64,000 nt of DNA, from contig NC_134431.1 of assembly GCF_030867145.1 (NCBI RefSeq), forward strand, positions 11,485,089 through 11,549,088. Reading direction: 5' to 3'. Source of the stretch: Opisthocomus hoazin (taxonomy: Eukaryota; Chordata; Aves; Opisthocomiformes; Opisthocomidae). Both the position numbers and the translations under genes were made by a program. Below are positions 12,101 to 26,400 of this stretch, one piece after another. The stretch's first letter is position 1. Each line of letters begins with the position of its first letter. Below the pieces are notes generated by a model that saw only the letters and a list, made by a program, of their open reading frames with translations, had not been told where the DNA came from and ran no database searches.

Positions 12101-15100
12101 AACCTGGCAAGCCAAACTACTGCATCCATTTGTGTAAGACAAAGAGGAGAAGCTGGAGGTTATCCATGCTACGGGTAGCCATGTGTCCACACACACTGCT
12201 CACACACAACCTGTGCAAATATTTTTAAAATTCCAGAGCCCATAGTGTGTGTGGGAGGGACAAGGGGACCCTCATGAATCTTCCTAGTAAATCCTGAGGC
12301 TTATCAAATATTTATCAAAACTTAGCAGTTGTTTTGCCAAGGGTTTATGATAGAAAGAATTTAGATAACTTCTGAAAATTAGGAGTGGATAATGAAGCTC
12401 ACATGAGGAATTTGTTGCTGTTCAAGAGTGTCACCAGGCACAAAGTTCACGGGTCCTGGCCTACTGATATTTAAAGAAACTAACATTTCACTCCAAATTT
12501 CCACCGAGTATATTTTACATCACAGAAAAACAAGCTTGTGTCAACCAAGTGTAATGTAACCCAGAGAACGCTACTGTTCGGCGTGAGGCTATTCCAAGGA
12601 AGCTCAGGAAATTCTGAAACATCGCTACTGAGGGACTTCACCCATAAACAAAGTACAGGACCCACTGCATTCACAGTCACAGTCTGCAAAGCTGAACCAG
12701 CTACTTCTCACTGCTGCCAACCAGGTTGCATGTTCTCTTATTGTACCTTTTGGAGCTCCTCACATCGGTGTAGCTTCTGCAGCTCTCGGCGGCCTTACCA
12801 ACCATCTAACCCTGGAAGGGCTGTGGGCACCAGTGTCCCAGCTGGGCACACCACCTTGGCCCTTTAAGGATAACCAGGTGCTTTAATGAAAACATGTGCT
12901 TCTGTGGTCAGTTTCCAGAGAATTAGAAGAAAGATGGATGAGCTAACATCCATAAAACAGTGTATATCGTAGCCTCTTTTTTCATGAGTAAGAAGTTCCC
13001 AGCCAGCGGATTATAAATGCCATGCTTCATTACATTTTAAACAATAAAAATGAATGACCCATCTCAAGCAAGTGTCATATTTCTGGAAGGGAGGATAACC
13101 TGTGTGGTTAGGAACATGTCCTAAATCTATCTGCTCCATTAACCTTTGGAAGTTGGAATAGTTCTAAGGTTTGAGAAGCAATTAATATCTTGCAGGCAAC
13201 AACATTCTTGAATGGATGACCCAGGATTTCAGTTACACCTGAGCAGAAAGTAATACCTCACCAAGCTCTCACAACGAAAAAAAACCTCATTTGAAAGTGC
13301 AGTGAGAGGTCATAAAAATTGCGGATTACTTTAGTTAGTCATTTGTAACAGGTAAATGCATGAGTATAACTTCCTGGAGTGAGGGGAAAGGTCTTTATGA
13401 TTTTTCCAGGGTTATGAATACATAAATAACAATGGTCACTTAAGAAGGGCTGAAGCTTTGGGATTAACCTTTCTGAACATTTCTAAGTAACCTGTTGACC
13501 CAGTAAAGGTTTTTTTTTCTTGTTTGCTCTCCCCATCAATCATATCTATAGGAGATGTAAACATTTCACCATCTAGTTCAAAATGAAAACTAGAAAATAA
13601 TCTCTCAACCTTTACAAATAGTTGTTTACACTCAAGCTGCCTTTCAGTAAATGCATTACTACAAGAATTCTTGTGTAAGAAATGAATAGTTTTAGCTACG
13701 TCATGTATTTCTCCTATTTCAGACATGAGTCTATTCGTCCCAGCAGGTTTACAATGACCTTTCCCACTGCTCGAGGTACAAGAAGTCCCTTCCCCACCAC
13801 AGCATCTCCATCAGGATGGGCTCAAGCTGTTGGTCCCTTCAAGAAGTCCACATCCCTCCATGCCTCCATCTGAGAGTGGCTCCCCATGCACTCCCCGATG
13901 AAGGCCATCTCCACGTCCCCAGTCCGATGCTGGCCACGGGCAGCTTGTGTATTGGGGTCATTAATAACAGGGCTGAACATTAACCAGTATGAAACCACAG
14001 ATATAAAACTAAATACGTTCTAGTAGCCTTTGCCAGTGAGAACTTCATGCCACGATGCAAAAGATACTAGTTTTTCTTTTTAATTCTACAATGCATGAGT
14101 TTGTCTGGGGTGAGGAGAGGCCCACATGACTCAGGCTACTTTGCTGCGTGCCAATGTCTGGAGCTTACAGATAACTTACAAAGCTTTCCCACACAAGTTT
14201 TCCAACATAAAAATAAAATTCCTTGTCCAAAGTAGTCAAATCGAATAGCTAATCCAGCACCCCATGAAGACAGCCACCGATTTCCCCTGGCATTGGGATG
14301 GGCCTTTGTTGCCTACCATATATTGAGTAAGAAGTAATTAAACTGTCAGTTTAGACACTGCCTCACGCAGGAGAGTTTTGCTCATGGTTGATTTGTAAAC
14401 ACAGCTATTATTTATAAATTGTGAGCCAGATTGAGGGACACAAAAAACGCTCTACTGTTGCCTTAGAAGAGCCTTCATCATCGAGTAAATAACCAGCAAA
14501 TAAGGGTTGTTGATATGAAAAGAAAATCGACTCCAGACCAATGGCTCCATCATAGTCAGAGAGAGTCTATTAATCTCCTAATAACTTGCCAGACTTCCTT
14601 TAAATGGGAGGAATTCTACCTCTTTCCACAAGTGCAAGGGATTGTCTCTGGGTTTAGTTCATTCTGGTTTTGCTTATGCCTTTACAAGGGAGGCATGTAA
14701 TCCAGGTGCTCAGCCACTTAAACTAGGGTCCAATAGCACAAAGCATTCATCAAGGAAAAGCAGTTTATGACATTGCCACCCCAGCTGTCCCTCCGTTGGA
14801 CCCAGCCCTGGAGCTTTCCGTCCCTCCCATTCAGCTGCACTATGAACCCTATCAAGACACTTGTCCAAGCTGGAAAAAAAACCCCAACCATCTTTAAGGC
14901 CTAACTATTTTTCTCAAGCTGCTTCACAAAGCAGCCCAACAACTGTATTGGTCTACCAGAGAGGCCGGCACAGAACAACGAGCCAGAAAAGGATGGTGGA
15001 GGAAGGGGAGGCAGGAGCTGATGAAGCTGCCACTGCCCTTGTAGTGTCCACGTGCTGGGTGAGGTGCCCCAAGGAGCCTCGGCATCTGTCAGGCGCCGAA

Positions 15101-15828
15101 AAGAAAACCAGTGGGATCAGTTAGAGGAGCACCACTGAACTTAGAGGGCTCTGGATAAGTAATTTTGAGTCTAAGCTAATTAAAGCAATGATGTTTCTTG
15201 TCTTGTCACTGAACTCACGCTGCCCACAGCCAGCTGTATTTGTGGTATCACATGAACTGCAGTATCTACTTTACAATCCGTCAGGTTTATCAAAAAGAAT
15301 AGGCACGGTATTTGGGATATAATAAGCACCAAACACCAAATTGTACCTTTAAATTGTACACTGATTTTCCATTAATAGATACAAAAATAAGTAACTCAAA
15401 ACCCAATTAGCTAATCAGCAGTGCCACCACTGCTGCTTGCAAGTAAATGCACATCCAAATTCAAAGTAATCAGAACGCAGACTTCAGATACATAAAAATC
15501 TAAGTTTGTAAATGCACAATTTCATGGCACAAAGACATTGGCAAAGTTTATCTTAAATATTTTTTATTAAAATACTAAAAAGTCACACATAAGTATCAGT
15601 TTGGCAAACATGGCGTGCCACAGCTGTTCAGTCTGAGTGTTACTAAAGAGTTATGTTCATATTTGGAGAGGTGAAACAAAGAGACATAAACAGACATAAA
15701 TAACATTCTTTTTCTGTAAAGGATGGCTAAGCACTGGCATCAGAGATACTATCCCTTCTCATCCATTCAGCCCCAACAGCTTGCTTTAAAGCAGCCTCTG
15801 AGCTCTTTGCAGTCGTTCATGGCTTTTT
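9176..15828. other. Gene-free flank
   Basis: AT-rich with no supportable gene, RNA or repeat family. The 96-codon minus-strand frame at 13436-13726 and the 109-codon plus-strand frame at 12538-12867 have no recognisable motif. Confidence 0.6.
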
Positions 15829-15960
15829 AGCCCTATGACATTCTAGAAAAGCAAAAGGAGCCGTATCTACTTCTTGGGGGAGGTGGCTGAAGCACAAGGT
15901 GGGCTGTGGAAGTTGCCCAAGGTCAAACAAGAAATCTGTGGCCAAGACAGTATGCCGCAT
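15829..15960 (-). mobile_element. MIR/CORE-SINE-like fossil
   Basis: On the plus strand the sequence follows MIR in reverse complement: GCCCTATGA, then GGCTGAAGCACAAGG (MIR: actgaggcacagagagg), then AGTTGCCCAAGGTCAAACA (MIR: acttgcccaaggtcacaca), then TGTGGCCAAGA. The TTGCCCAAGGTCA core is intact. MIR-type SINEs are ancient, and a few copies persist in bird genomes. Confidence 0.6.
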
Positions 15961-18900
15961 GACTTGTACCTTTTAAATAAAAATTAGCAAATCTCGAGAC
16001 AACATAATTTCTGCCATACTCCAGCCACACGAATGCAAGTGAACTGTGCTGAGGAAAACGACACACGTCTCTGTCCCCTCATAGCTGCCAGCAAAGGAAA
16101 TGGGGCAGCGATGCAGAGAAACTTAATATTATTGCATTTAACACTATCTTGAAGATGGATAAATTATAGTCAGTGAATGTTTTACTGCTTCCTTCCCTGA
16201 AGGAACCCATGTCCCTCACAGCCTACATAAGGCAACATGATTTGTCTGTTTGTTCTAAAAAAGAGCCTTCTTTCACTATTTTAGTGGTAATAGGGATTTC
16301 TCATCCTTCCAATTAAAATTAAGTAATTTTCCTAGTATATTGAATTATGGAGTTATGCCCAATACATCCGTGATTTACTGTCCCCACAGAAGCTGAACAG
16401 GCTCCTGCTGCCACCCCATCCAACCAGGACTCAGAGCCCTCCACCCCTCAGAGCCCTCACTGCTCTATTAACAGAAGTAGAAAACAATGAGAATTTACCT
16501 CCAGCTGCTGAGCTGCAAACTGGAAGAAGCAGATATGCTTCCTGTGCAGCCACCCTTGCACTGGGGCGATACTCTGATTTTAAGATTTCAGATCACTGTA
16601 CAGCGATTCACCTTCCATGGTGCTTGAGCTCTCCACCCGCGCCCTGCACAGCCCCGCAGCACAGCAGCCCTCTGTCCTCTCCTCCGTCCCCCCAGGGTTC
16701 CCTTTGGCTTGCAGTGGACACCACAGGTTGTATTTCAGCTTCTCTTCAAAACAATCATGATTAAAATCTTCCTGAAGAAACAAGCCTTCCCCCCCGCTAC
16801 ACACCTTTGCCTCTTGATTGAGGGATGTGAAAAAGTGCAAGAGTTGGCAACACTGAAAATCAGCAGTGCCTCTAGGTTAACACAACATAGGAATTCCCAG
16901 GCGTTTACAATTTACATTCAGCTCTGTCAAAGTGGAGAATAATTTCAATCATCTGGACCATCCAGTCACAAACTAATACTTTATCATAGATATATTTAAG
17001 GAGGCCAATAAAAAGAAACAAATAGGCTACTGAGCCAGAAATTCAACACAGTGGGGGGAAAACCCCCAAACTCCTTGCTTTGAGAGTGCAAAACTAGATT
17101 CCTGGTTAATAAAGCAGATGCTTTTATTAATGTCCAGAGAACAGCTGAAGTGGGGCAATAATTGGCAGGGACTGACCTTGGGCTAATTTGAGCAAACCAA
17201 ATTCAAAGGAAACTTGTGCTTTCATGAAGCACCTCTATCTCTATTCACATTCCTCTAACCCAAGCACAACTTTTTTTAAAAAAACAAACCCTGTACTAAG
17301 AAAGGATTTGAGGTTTTGACGTTGTTGAATTATTTATCTCTAAAAACAAACTTTTGGGTTTTGCTTTATTTCCCCAGAATATACACATTGCCAAAAGTTC
17401 CCACAAGTTAAGTGACAGAATTGTCTTCAAATGGCAACAGTACCAAAGCTTACTGCTAATGAGTTGCAGATCTGCATCATAATTGAACATCCAGATTTCC
17501 ATTTACAAAAGAAGGATGTGGTCAACAAGAACAAATAGCATTACAGAGCCAAAAAAATAATACTTAAAAAGAAATTTGCAGAGTCGAGAGTACAGTAACG
17601 GACATAAATATCAGTCTAATTGCTGAAGACACGATGCATGAAAAGACTAATCAATATGGCCAACGTTTCAGTCTCTGACTCCAGAAACGATACGTGGCAA
17701 CACCAGCTTTAATTGTGCCGTGCCCGAGAAAGGTTTGCAATGGCGTTTTCATGCTTCTTTCCCCCTTTAACAGGCAAAGTACTTGGGAAGTTATTTTTAT
17801 TCTCCCAAGGAATAACGCACGCACACACAAAGACGACAGGGAAAAAAAATGACACAAATAAAAGAAATTCAGCTTGCCATAATGTCTGTGTTTCATGGTA
17901 ACAGGCTCACTGTCCTGCTGGGTTGTCCATAATACTCTATCACAAGCACTGTCAGGGGCCCATGCTGGGTGGCTAATTAAAACAATTACAAAGACAAAGA
18001 AGGTATCAATAGCATTCCAAGCAGCAAACAAAGAGATAAAGTAGTGAAGATTGAAATCATCAATGGTTGATCTCTCCCGGACAGTTCTGATGTGGGGACC
18101 ACATCCCCAACACTCTCTCCTCTCAAAACCAGGGAGCTGGCTGGTTCACTTTGTGTTATTTCATTACAAAAGGTGTGGGAATGGTTAGTTCTTTGAAAGT
18201 AGTTTCTAAAAATTGCAGTGAAGTAAGGCTTTACTGTTTGGAAATTTCTGTCTTGTAAACTTGGGATAGTTTTGTATTTGGTTTTACAAGCTGATTTGTT
18301 TAAAGCTCGCTAAAGAGATTACAGCCTTTACCCATAAAACCCATCTCTCTTCTACCAGCAATTACAGGCATAAAATAGAAATGCCTCAGTTCTAATTCTA
18401 GGTTTTCACAGGCAGGGAGGATAAACATATATCATGGAGGGAATCAATAGAAGGGGAATAGATGGTTGCATAAATTATGCAAGTTTCTCAGATTCTGTTA
18501 AAGATTTTCCCAAAAGTTTTGATAAAGACAATTCCACAGAGGAGTCTATATATAGAAAAATAGTAAGTAATCTTCAAGTGTTTGCAAGCCAAGCTGTAGT
18601 AATACTTTAGACAAACATGCTTACCTTGACTGAGGAGCGTAAACAGTAACAGTTGTTTTTCTCATACACTAAAATAAAGGCAGCTTCTTGAAAAGGGCTG
18701 TTTCATTTCATACAATCTATATGCCCCAGCACAAAATGCTACTTTACAGAAAAACACTTTTCAACAAAAGGCTTTTTAAAAGCTTTTGTGATACTGACTT
18801 AGTTATCTACAGGATAGTTTACCCAGGGCTTACTTAAAACTATAGAGCAGCAGTAGTTTTGTATAGGCAAAAACTTATGTGAGTTTACAGGAGTTTCATT

Positions 18901-21900
18901 TGCTAAATTAATCAGAGTAAACCAAAGAGCAGGGCTGGGTGTGTCAGCTCTGTAAATGCATTCTGACTTCCACTCAGCTGTTCTTTTAATCATCAGGATA
19001 AAGAGCCAAAAACTCCAATTAACCAACAAGAAAGCTCAAGGGGGAATGACAGCTTTTTCTGATTGCTTCCTCTGATGGAAGAAAAGTGATTTGGCATGCA
19101 ATAGTTAGAGATCAGCAGCTGAAATAAATAAGTAAATAAGCTGTTAACATGGCAAACTGCAAATAAGGACTATTTTTCTAAAGTGTGCGTTCATGTCTTT
19201 AAAAAAATTGGAATAAAAACTTGCATTAAAATGTCTACACAAATGTGCAGTTTCCCTTCAAACAACTACTGCAACTGTTATTATGAAGGCACAAACACTA
19301 TACCCACGTTTGAAAAATTAAAGACTAAGAATGGTAAAAGAGGGTCTCTGTTTTTAATGGATTCTGACAACTCTGTAAACAGCTTCAAAAACCATGATTC
19401 TTTATGGAAGAAGCTCATAAATCTGATTTTCGCTGCAGCCTCCATTTGCACACATTTCTGTATGTGCAATTCTGCATTGATGCTGAAAGATCCCCATAAC
19501 AGACAAGAGGGAACAGAATGCAGTTTCGTAGCTTGTTAAACACATTTTCACACGTGGAAGATTATTGGTTTTATTGCCTGAGCATGGCAAATTGTAACAG
19601 AGGTGGAAAAGAAACAAGCTCTGAAGTAAGGTATCGGAGGAGCTCTGACAATTTATTCTGACAGAACTGAATGACAGGTAAGGTCTATCTGATTTTTTCA
19701 ATATGTCCAAAATTTAATATGACACTGAACAGCTTTCAAGAAATGATTGCTGTTATTATACTTTCACTGAAAAAGCTCCATGAAACCTCTGATTTCTGTT
19801 GGGAGATTTCATGCTAATTTTGTAGTAACTTCTACATGAGCAGGATATGAATAACCTGAGGATTTCATAAATGAGTGATCCTCAAACATCAGAAGGATTA
19901 AGCTGACACTAAACATTTTGACTACAAGCTTCTTTGCCAAACAGAAAAAACACATTACTCTTAACACAGAAACATAAGCAAACAATGAATTAATTTAAAA
20001 CCTCAAAAGTCTTCTCACTGAACTGAGCCTAATTTGATATCTGGAATCCAAAGACTGACAAAACTGGCACTGTTTAGATTTTATGGCAATCATTTGCACA
20101 GCTCCAAACCAGCCTCCTTAGAGATGTGTACAAGGATTATTGTACAAGGCTGTTCACTTTATAAGTTTGACAACAGAAGATGATTCCAGCAATTTCTGCC
20201 GTTTTTGTGTCCCAGGCTGAGGAGGGAGAGCAGAAAATGCTCTTCTTTCCATTACCATGGGTTCATAGGTGCCTTGTAGTCACTGTGTTCCTGGCGCGTT
20301 GGTATGAAAGCTGCCGACGACCTCACTTGTGTGTTGTACATCTGCCTCTGTTGACCACCTATAAATCCCACCACGTTAAGCACTGCTCCTGTGTCATCAC
20401 GCTGACTCCTGACATTGATCTGTTTATTCTTTAGTTGATATCATGAACAAGAGAAGGAGATTAGGTTTAGGAGTAAACGTCAGGTCACTGAATCAAAGTA
20501 AAGAGGAAAAAAAAGGAAGATTTGCTGGCCACATGTGTGTTACATATTAAAGCTGTTGTTCCCATAGCAAAATCTTCCTTTGTACATTCCCCTGCGTTTT
20601 CCTCCCTTTGCCATTTTCATAAAGCCTCTCTTGGCTATTCTGGTTGTAACACGGGAAATGTGAATTAGTTTTCTTAGCTATAAGTCGCAGATATTAGCAA
20701 TATTACATCATACAGCTTTCTGAAGAGGCTCCATCCACTCCATTTTCTGAGAAAAACAAAACTTGTCCCTGAATTTTATTAATCGATGCAATTGCTTTTG
20801 ACACATCAGGAAGAAAGCCAAGGACTTTAAGCCCTGTTTGTATAATAATGGAAACACTGTGCTTTCTGTTCGGGGCTAACTCTTAAAAAATCACACCCTT
20901 TGTCTCTGGCCACCAGCAGTAGCTGTATAATCCCCGGCCCGCAGTAGTGCTCTGTAACACTCGCCTTGGCTACTGTCTAAATTCTTGTCAAGCTTTTCAT
21001 CATATCCACAGAAGAGAGATTAAATTCATCTGCTAACTTCAGCTCATACAACTGGGTGTAAAAACTCCTTAGTCAAGCACATAGGTCCATTTTGTAATAA
21101 ATGTCTGAATCCAGAGAAGACCGTTACATCTGCCTCCTTGCCTCTGCGTGTCACAGTCCGAGGTGCAGTCGCCTGCTACTCAGGGCTTGTACAAACCGCA
21201 GTGAGGGAGAGCTGGCTGCAAGGCTTCCCTACAAAAACCTGCTCAGATCTGCTGCCACTCACTCACTAGGAAGAGCACTATATACCACTGTGAAAAGAGC
21301 CAATATAGATATGTATTTGCCAACACAGATTGTTTAATCACACAGCCAAAGTGGACTAATTCCAGAAAAGGATGAAAACATTTAAAATGCTTAGCTTTTG
21401 GGGAACTTCTTGAACCTTTTCTGAAAGTTTTGGGAGTGTTTACAAATTGCTTCTTTCGTGACACGAAAGCAAAATGGGATTCTGTAGTTCTGTGTTTATT
21501 ACTGTGATAAAGATTGCTTTGTTTTTATGAAGGTGTACCTAAGAAGTATGCAATACCTATAAAGTGTGATTCTGTGGCAATTTTCAGAAGTGCTAGTGCT
21601 GACTGTTCAGCTCCTGTAGCAAATGCCTCAGGTACATATGTACCTTTATGTTGACACAACTGATTTTGGAGCATGTGGCTGGGTTGAATGGAGGGTGCAT
21701 AAAACGGCCATATATCATTGCCATGGTGTGGGACCCTTGTGCTTGGAGCCCCTACTCACCTAGACTTGCAAACCACACACAAGATTAGTGTACATCAAAT
21801 TAAGTTCACACTATGCCTGCTTCATATTTTTCTGTGATCCCCACACTATTTAATCTTATAAGGATTAAAATGCTCTCCCTGTACTTAATGCCTGATAATT

Positions 21901-23324
21901 TTCCTTCGGCAGCACTGGTCACTTCCCAGATGTTCTTGGTGGCAGAAGCTATCTGAACTATGTGACAGCAAGAGGTGGGGAAAGAAAATGGAGCAATTCC
22001 AGATAAAAACCTGGCACAAGTCATAGTTCTGATGTTTGGGAATTCACCAGTTGGCTTTGGAGATACTCTGCAGACGGGAACGAGGGCTGGGAAACTGAGC
22101 TTCTCTTCAAGAAAAAAAGTTCCAGATCTGATGAAGGAATCAGCTGTTGAGCTGCACCATGGGCTGTGCCAAAAGGCCCCTGAGCAGTACCCCAAACCCG
22201 AGCACCGTACGCTGCCAAGACTGCGCCTTTGGCAGGCTGTGACCGAAGACTGGCTGGAGCCAGGGAGGGAGCAGGGGCTGCACCCCAGCCACCAGATGAG
22301 AGCAGGCCCTTGGACTTCAGCCCCTGCTTTGAGGACTGTTTCTGTGTCCTATTCAGAGATGGTTTTACATAAATCACAGAAACAGTTCTAAGAGCAGGGA
22401 CCAAGGCCAGTAACCGCAGGTTTGTTTCTCACCAGAGAAGAAGCTCTGGGGCACACGCAGCATACTGGTTACCACTTGTGATGGATGAAACTGCATCTGA
22501 ACCCCTTGGGACAGATGACGGTGGAGGGCACAAACTATTTTCTCAGTAATGGCTCTTAGCAAAGTATAGCAGAGAAGGGCACAACCACTCATTTGGCAGC
22601 CATCTTTTCAAGCAAAAGTGGAAACCCGCTTTCAAAGAGCAAGACATTTGTGATGTTTCTGGTGAACACAGGTACACACCACTGCTGGCCTCTGCAAGGC
22701 ACATGGGGTGTCCTCAAGTCATCTTCAGCTTTCCTGTTGCCCTGATTCAGCACTCCGTGCTCAGCATGGCCTTATTCATCCATCCTCTTGCGGGCTGCTG
22801 AGTCTTCTCCTTGCAAACAACCAGAGGTCTTGCACCTCTCAGTACTTGAAATCTCATGCCAGAGCATTACACTAACATCGCAGCCTTAGAGAAGGTGATT
22901 GGATCTGGCCAAATAGCCAAAATGAATTTTTCCTGCAATCGCAAAACTCTGGGTATATTGCTGACAGTGACAAGTTTTCTGACTCTAACTGCTGTGATTC
23001 ATTGTTCCTCAGGCAATAACAGTTAAGCAGTGACTGTCTAGGCATTAACTGCCTTGAATCATTTCAAAAGTCAGAGCATCCCTTAACAGAATGTCCATGG
23101 GAAACAAAACTAAAGCTGCTATGTTTTAGACAATTCTAATGGACATAAAATTAAAAATTCCCTAAGAAATAATTATTTGTGCTTTTAATAATAGCTTCAG
23201 TTAGAGACCTTTTATATTTAATCAACCTTTTTAAAATTCTTGCCTCCAGCAGGAAAGAATCTCAATCAGAAGGAGACAAACATTCATTAAGCCTTGTACA
23301 ATAAACCTGCTCTGAAGCTGAAGT
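15961..23324. other. Gene-free flank
   Basis: No supportable gene. Open frames of up to 138 codons occur on both strands at 21806-22404, where they overlap each other in a locally GC-richer patch; none has a recognisable domain. Other frames are shorter. No tRNA, rRNA or CR1 recognised. Confidence 0.55.
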
Positions 23325-23475
23325 GCTATTAATATCATTTTACAGAAAGAGGAAATGGAAGAATAGTGAGATGGGAGTAACTTGCTTGGGGTCACAAAAA
23401 GGTTCATGAAACCATGGTAGAGTAGTAAACCTTGAATCAGAGACCTCTACTATAACCCTGAGTTAGCATGGCTTC
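23325..23475 (-). mobile_element. MIR/CORE-SINE-like fossil, best copy in window
   Basis: On the plus strand: ATATCATTTTACAGA, AGAGGAAATG, GAGATGGGAGTAACTTGC, GGGGTCACA, TGGTAGAG, CCTTGAATCAGAGACCTCT. These follow the reverse complement of MIR (catTTTACAGATGAGGAAA, gttaagTAACTTGCccaagGTCACA, tggcagag, ttgaacccagg) in order and with near-native spacing. The last part corresponds to the tRNA-derived head. The element's own sense strand is therefore minus. Confidence 0.65.
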
Positions 23476-26400
23476 TCTTACTGTCTGTTTCCACATTGCC
23501 TGGTGTTTACCATTCATTGCGAGTTTTTTCTTTTTTCAAAGCAATAAAGCTTATTAATAGTGAATACATTGTTTTTTTTAATATCTAAGCATTTAACACT
23601 ACAGCTTTAAAGTTTCACTCCACAACACAAAAGCAATTCTATTTATACTCGCTTATTTTCCTAATTAATGGGCACTATTAAAGAGGTGCGCAGCCACCCA
23701 CACTCGCCATATTCTTTCTCTTCCCCAGGGAAGAGAACTTTGAGGAACCTGACAGACAGCAGCTTTTCTCATAATGGCAAATCTGTGCCAAGATCTCTGT
23801 GCTGTGAATCCTCATCAGCTGAAAAGAGACAAACCTTGAGCTGTAGGACTATGGCTTTGTCAATATGACTTATGTCGCCTTAGCTGCTAGTATGTGACTC
23901 GTGGTTGTCCTGTTTGCTGCTGGGAGTACGCTGTACAGCAATAAGAGAGGTCTCCTGCAAAAGCCACTAGTTGACTCGTATAACCTTTTAAAATAATTAT
24001 ATTGGTAAGGAAGTAACATGTAGACCAGATGCCAATGCATTAAGCATCTGTAGGACTATAAGAAAAAAGTTTCTATGACAGAGGATGGAGCAGCTGTCAG
24101 GACAGAAAAAAAACCCCAAACCAACAGGTAAACAGATATGATAGATTTTACTAAAGTGCAAATCTGTGATAAAAGTGTGCTTTAGTCTTGGAAAGTTACA
24201 TATATATTTTACTTATACGAATAAGCTATAGATACAGAGTTGTTCATACTATGTTATGCTGGCTGGATAGGAAACAGTATGTTAGTGCAAAGATAGCTTA
24301 AACTGCAGCATCTGAAAAAATGTTAAGAAAAATCATAATTGCTGCTTTTATAGAAAAACAATAACTCTTTAACAACTGTAAATATGGACAATTCTGGCAC
24401 CAAGCCCGGCTGTATGGATGCCAGTATGACAGATGCTACAGATCTAATGTAAAGATCACTGGAAGCTGTCAGTGGTCTCTCCTACTTCAGCAAAGTTCAG
24501 GATGGCACCAACAAGATCTGAAAAAACTGAGAGTTAAAGAACCAGCAGCTCAAGGCCTGGCACTGGTTATCATACATCAGCTGGTGTAGTACTGTCTTAT
24601 ACCACTGCAAAAGTAAAATGAAACATTAATTTAACACTGTTTACAGGGGTTTACACTCACTGATTTTACCATAGCTGTGCCACTGCCCAGCCTTGCAGTC
24701 AGTTACAGCAGCTTGGTGGATAAGCAATAAGGTTGTTCTGGTCTTTGGCTGACTCCTCAAGGCTTACCCAGGCACCCAGCAACCTGCCTGCAGCATCCAG
24801 CGGTACCAGGCGCTGCAGGGACCCACGCTGGAGTGGGCAGAAACCAGCCCTCCTACGGCGCAGTTTTCTATCAGTCTCCAATTGCATCCACCCATGCACC
24901 ATGCACATTCAATGCAAATATCTCGGTACAGACACTAAAAACCATCACAGCCCTGTTGCTAAATGAAATGCATTACAACCAGGATTCAGATCAGGCAGAG
25001 GGGGACAGTAAGCTCGCTCTTCAAACAAACAAAGAGAAGGCAAATGCCGTGGAGGGGCTTCAGTAACACAGTGCAAGGCGTGGGGAGATCATGGAGTAGT
25101 GAAACAGAAAAAAAGAAGGGGAGGTTGAATAAAAGGGGAGTGAACAACACTGATATGCTTAACATAACCCCTACAATAGTGCAAGGTTTCAGCTGGGGCC
25201 CTCACACGAGTGCTACTCCAGGCAGCTCGTGCACCATGAACAGACACACAGAGCTCGGCCTCGTTCCCCAGCACAGCGAGCCACTGGTCGCTTCGGCGCT
25301 CGCCTTCTCCTCCTGCACTTCCCATTTATGCAGGTTAGCTGTCCCTGCAGAAGGAAATGGAAACTAAAAGGACTTTTAGTTGACTTAATTAATGACTGTA
25401 ACACTAGCCAATTGACATCAGCACCTTGTCTGTCACTCACTATAGGGGGGGAGATGTGTTAAAAATAACAGCCTATTTCCGCTTCTCCAGCGCCAGCTCT
25501 GCTGCAAACCATCAGAAAAAGCCAAGGCCAAGTCAGTTAGTGACATCTTAAGGCTACTAACAGAATTGGCTGGGTAGTTTATTGGATGCACTTTTTGTTA
25601 TACAACAGAAGAACCAGTATATTGCTGTTCCCCAACAAAGTACTTACAGTCAGAAATACCTGGGCATCACTTGGTTAACACGCTGGTTACCCAGAGACTG
25701 ATGCTGAAGTATGCAGCTTACAAAGTTCAACTTAATTTCAAGTAAAATTAAAAAAAAAAAATCTACATTTCATTTAACAGTCTTTCTACTTTCAAAACTA
25801 AAAAGTGCCTCTAAACTAAGCAAGCACGGATGAAGGAAGGAAATATTTGCAAAGCCCAGTTTCAACCTCTTGGGTTTAATTTCACTGCGTATCAATATGG
25901 AGAGAGTGGCTCTTCCACTGGGTGAGTCAAAGCTGACCCTTCTGACTCAGCCCTGGAGAAAACTGTTTCCCTCCACTGATATAGAGCAGGCAGGGTGCCA
26001 TTAGCCTCATTAGGTGACAGCCAGCCTTTGTGACTATCCCCATCAGTCTAGATTGCAAAGTTATAAATGGAGTTTTAAAACCAAAAAGTTTTGAAATGAT
26101 TATTTCTTTCACCTTCTATTTGTAAGCCACCAAGAGAGTAGTAGGTGCTTTACAAACAGAACAAGCCCACTTTTGTCACCCTAAAGTGATAATTCGGCAA
26201 ACTTCCCATCCACCTGAGGACTCACTGATATCAGCCATGACTAATATTTGGCAGGACTTTCCCTCCCAGAGCCACCCCAGCCCAGGGCTGGGGCAGCGAG
26301 CTGAGAGGCTCACCCAGGTAGCCCCAAACCTCGCAGCTCCCAGCTGTCTCCTTCTCTCTCGGAAGCTGCTTTTCCCAGAGCAGAAAACTTGCCCCCATCA

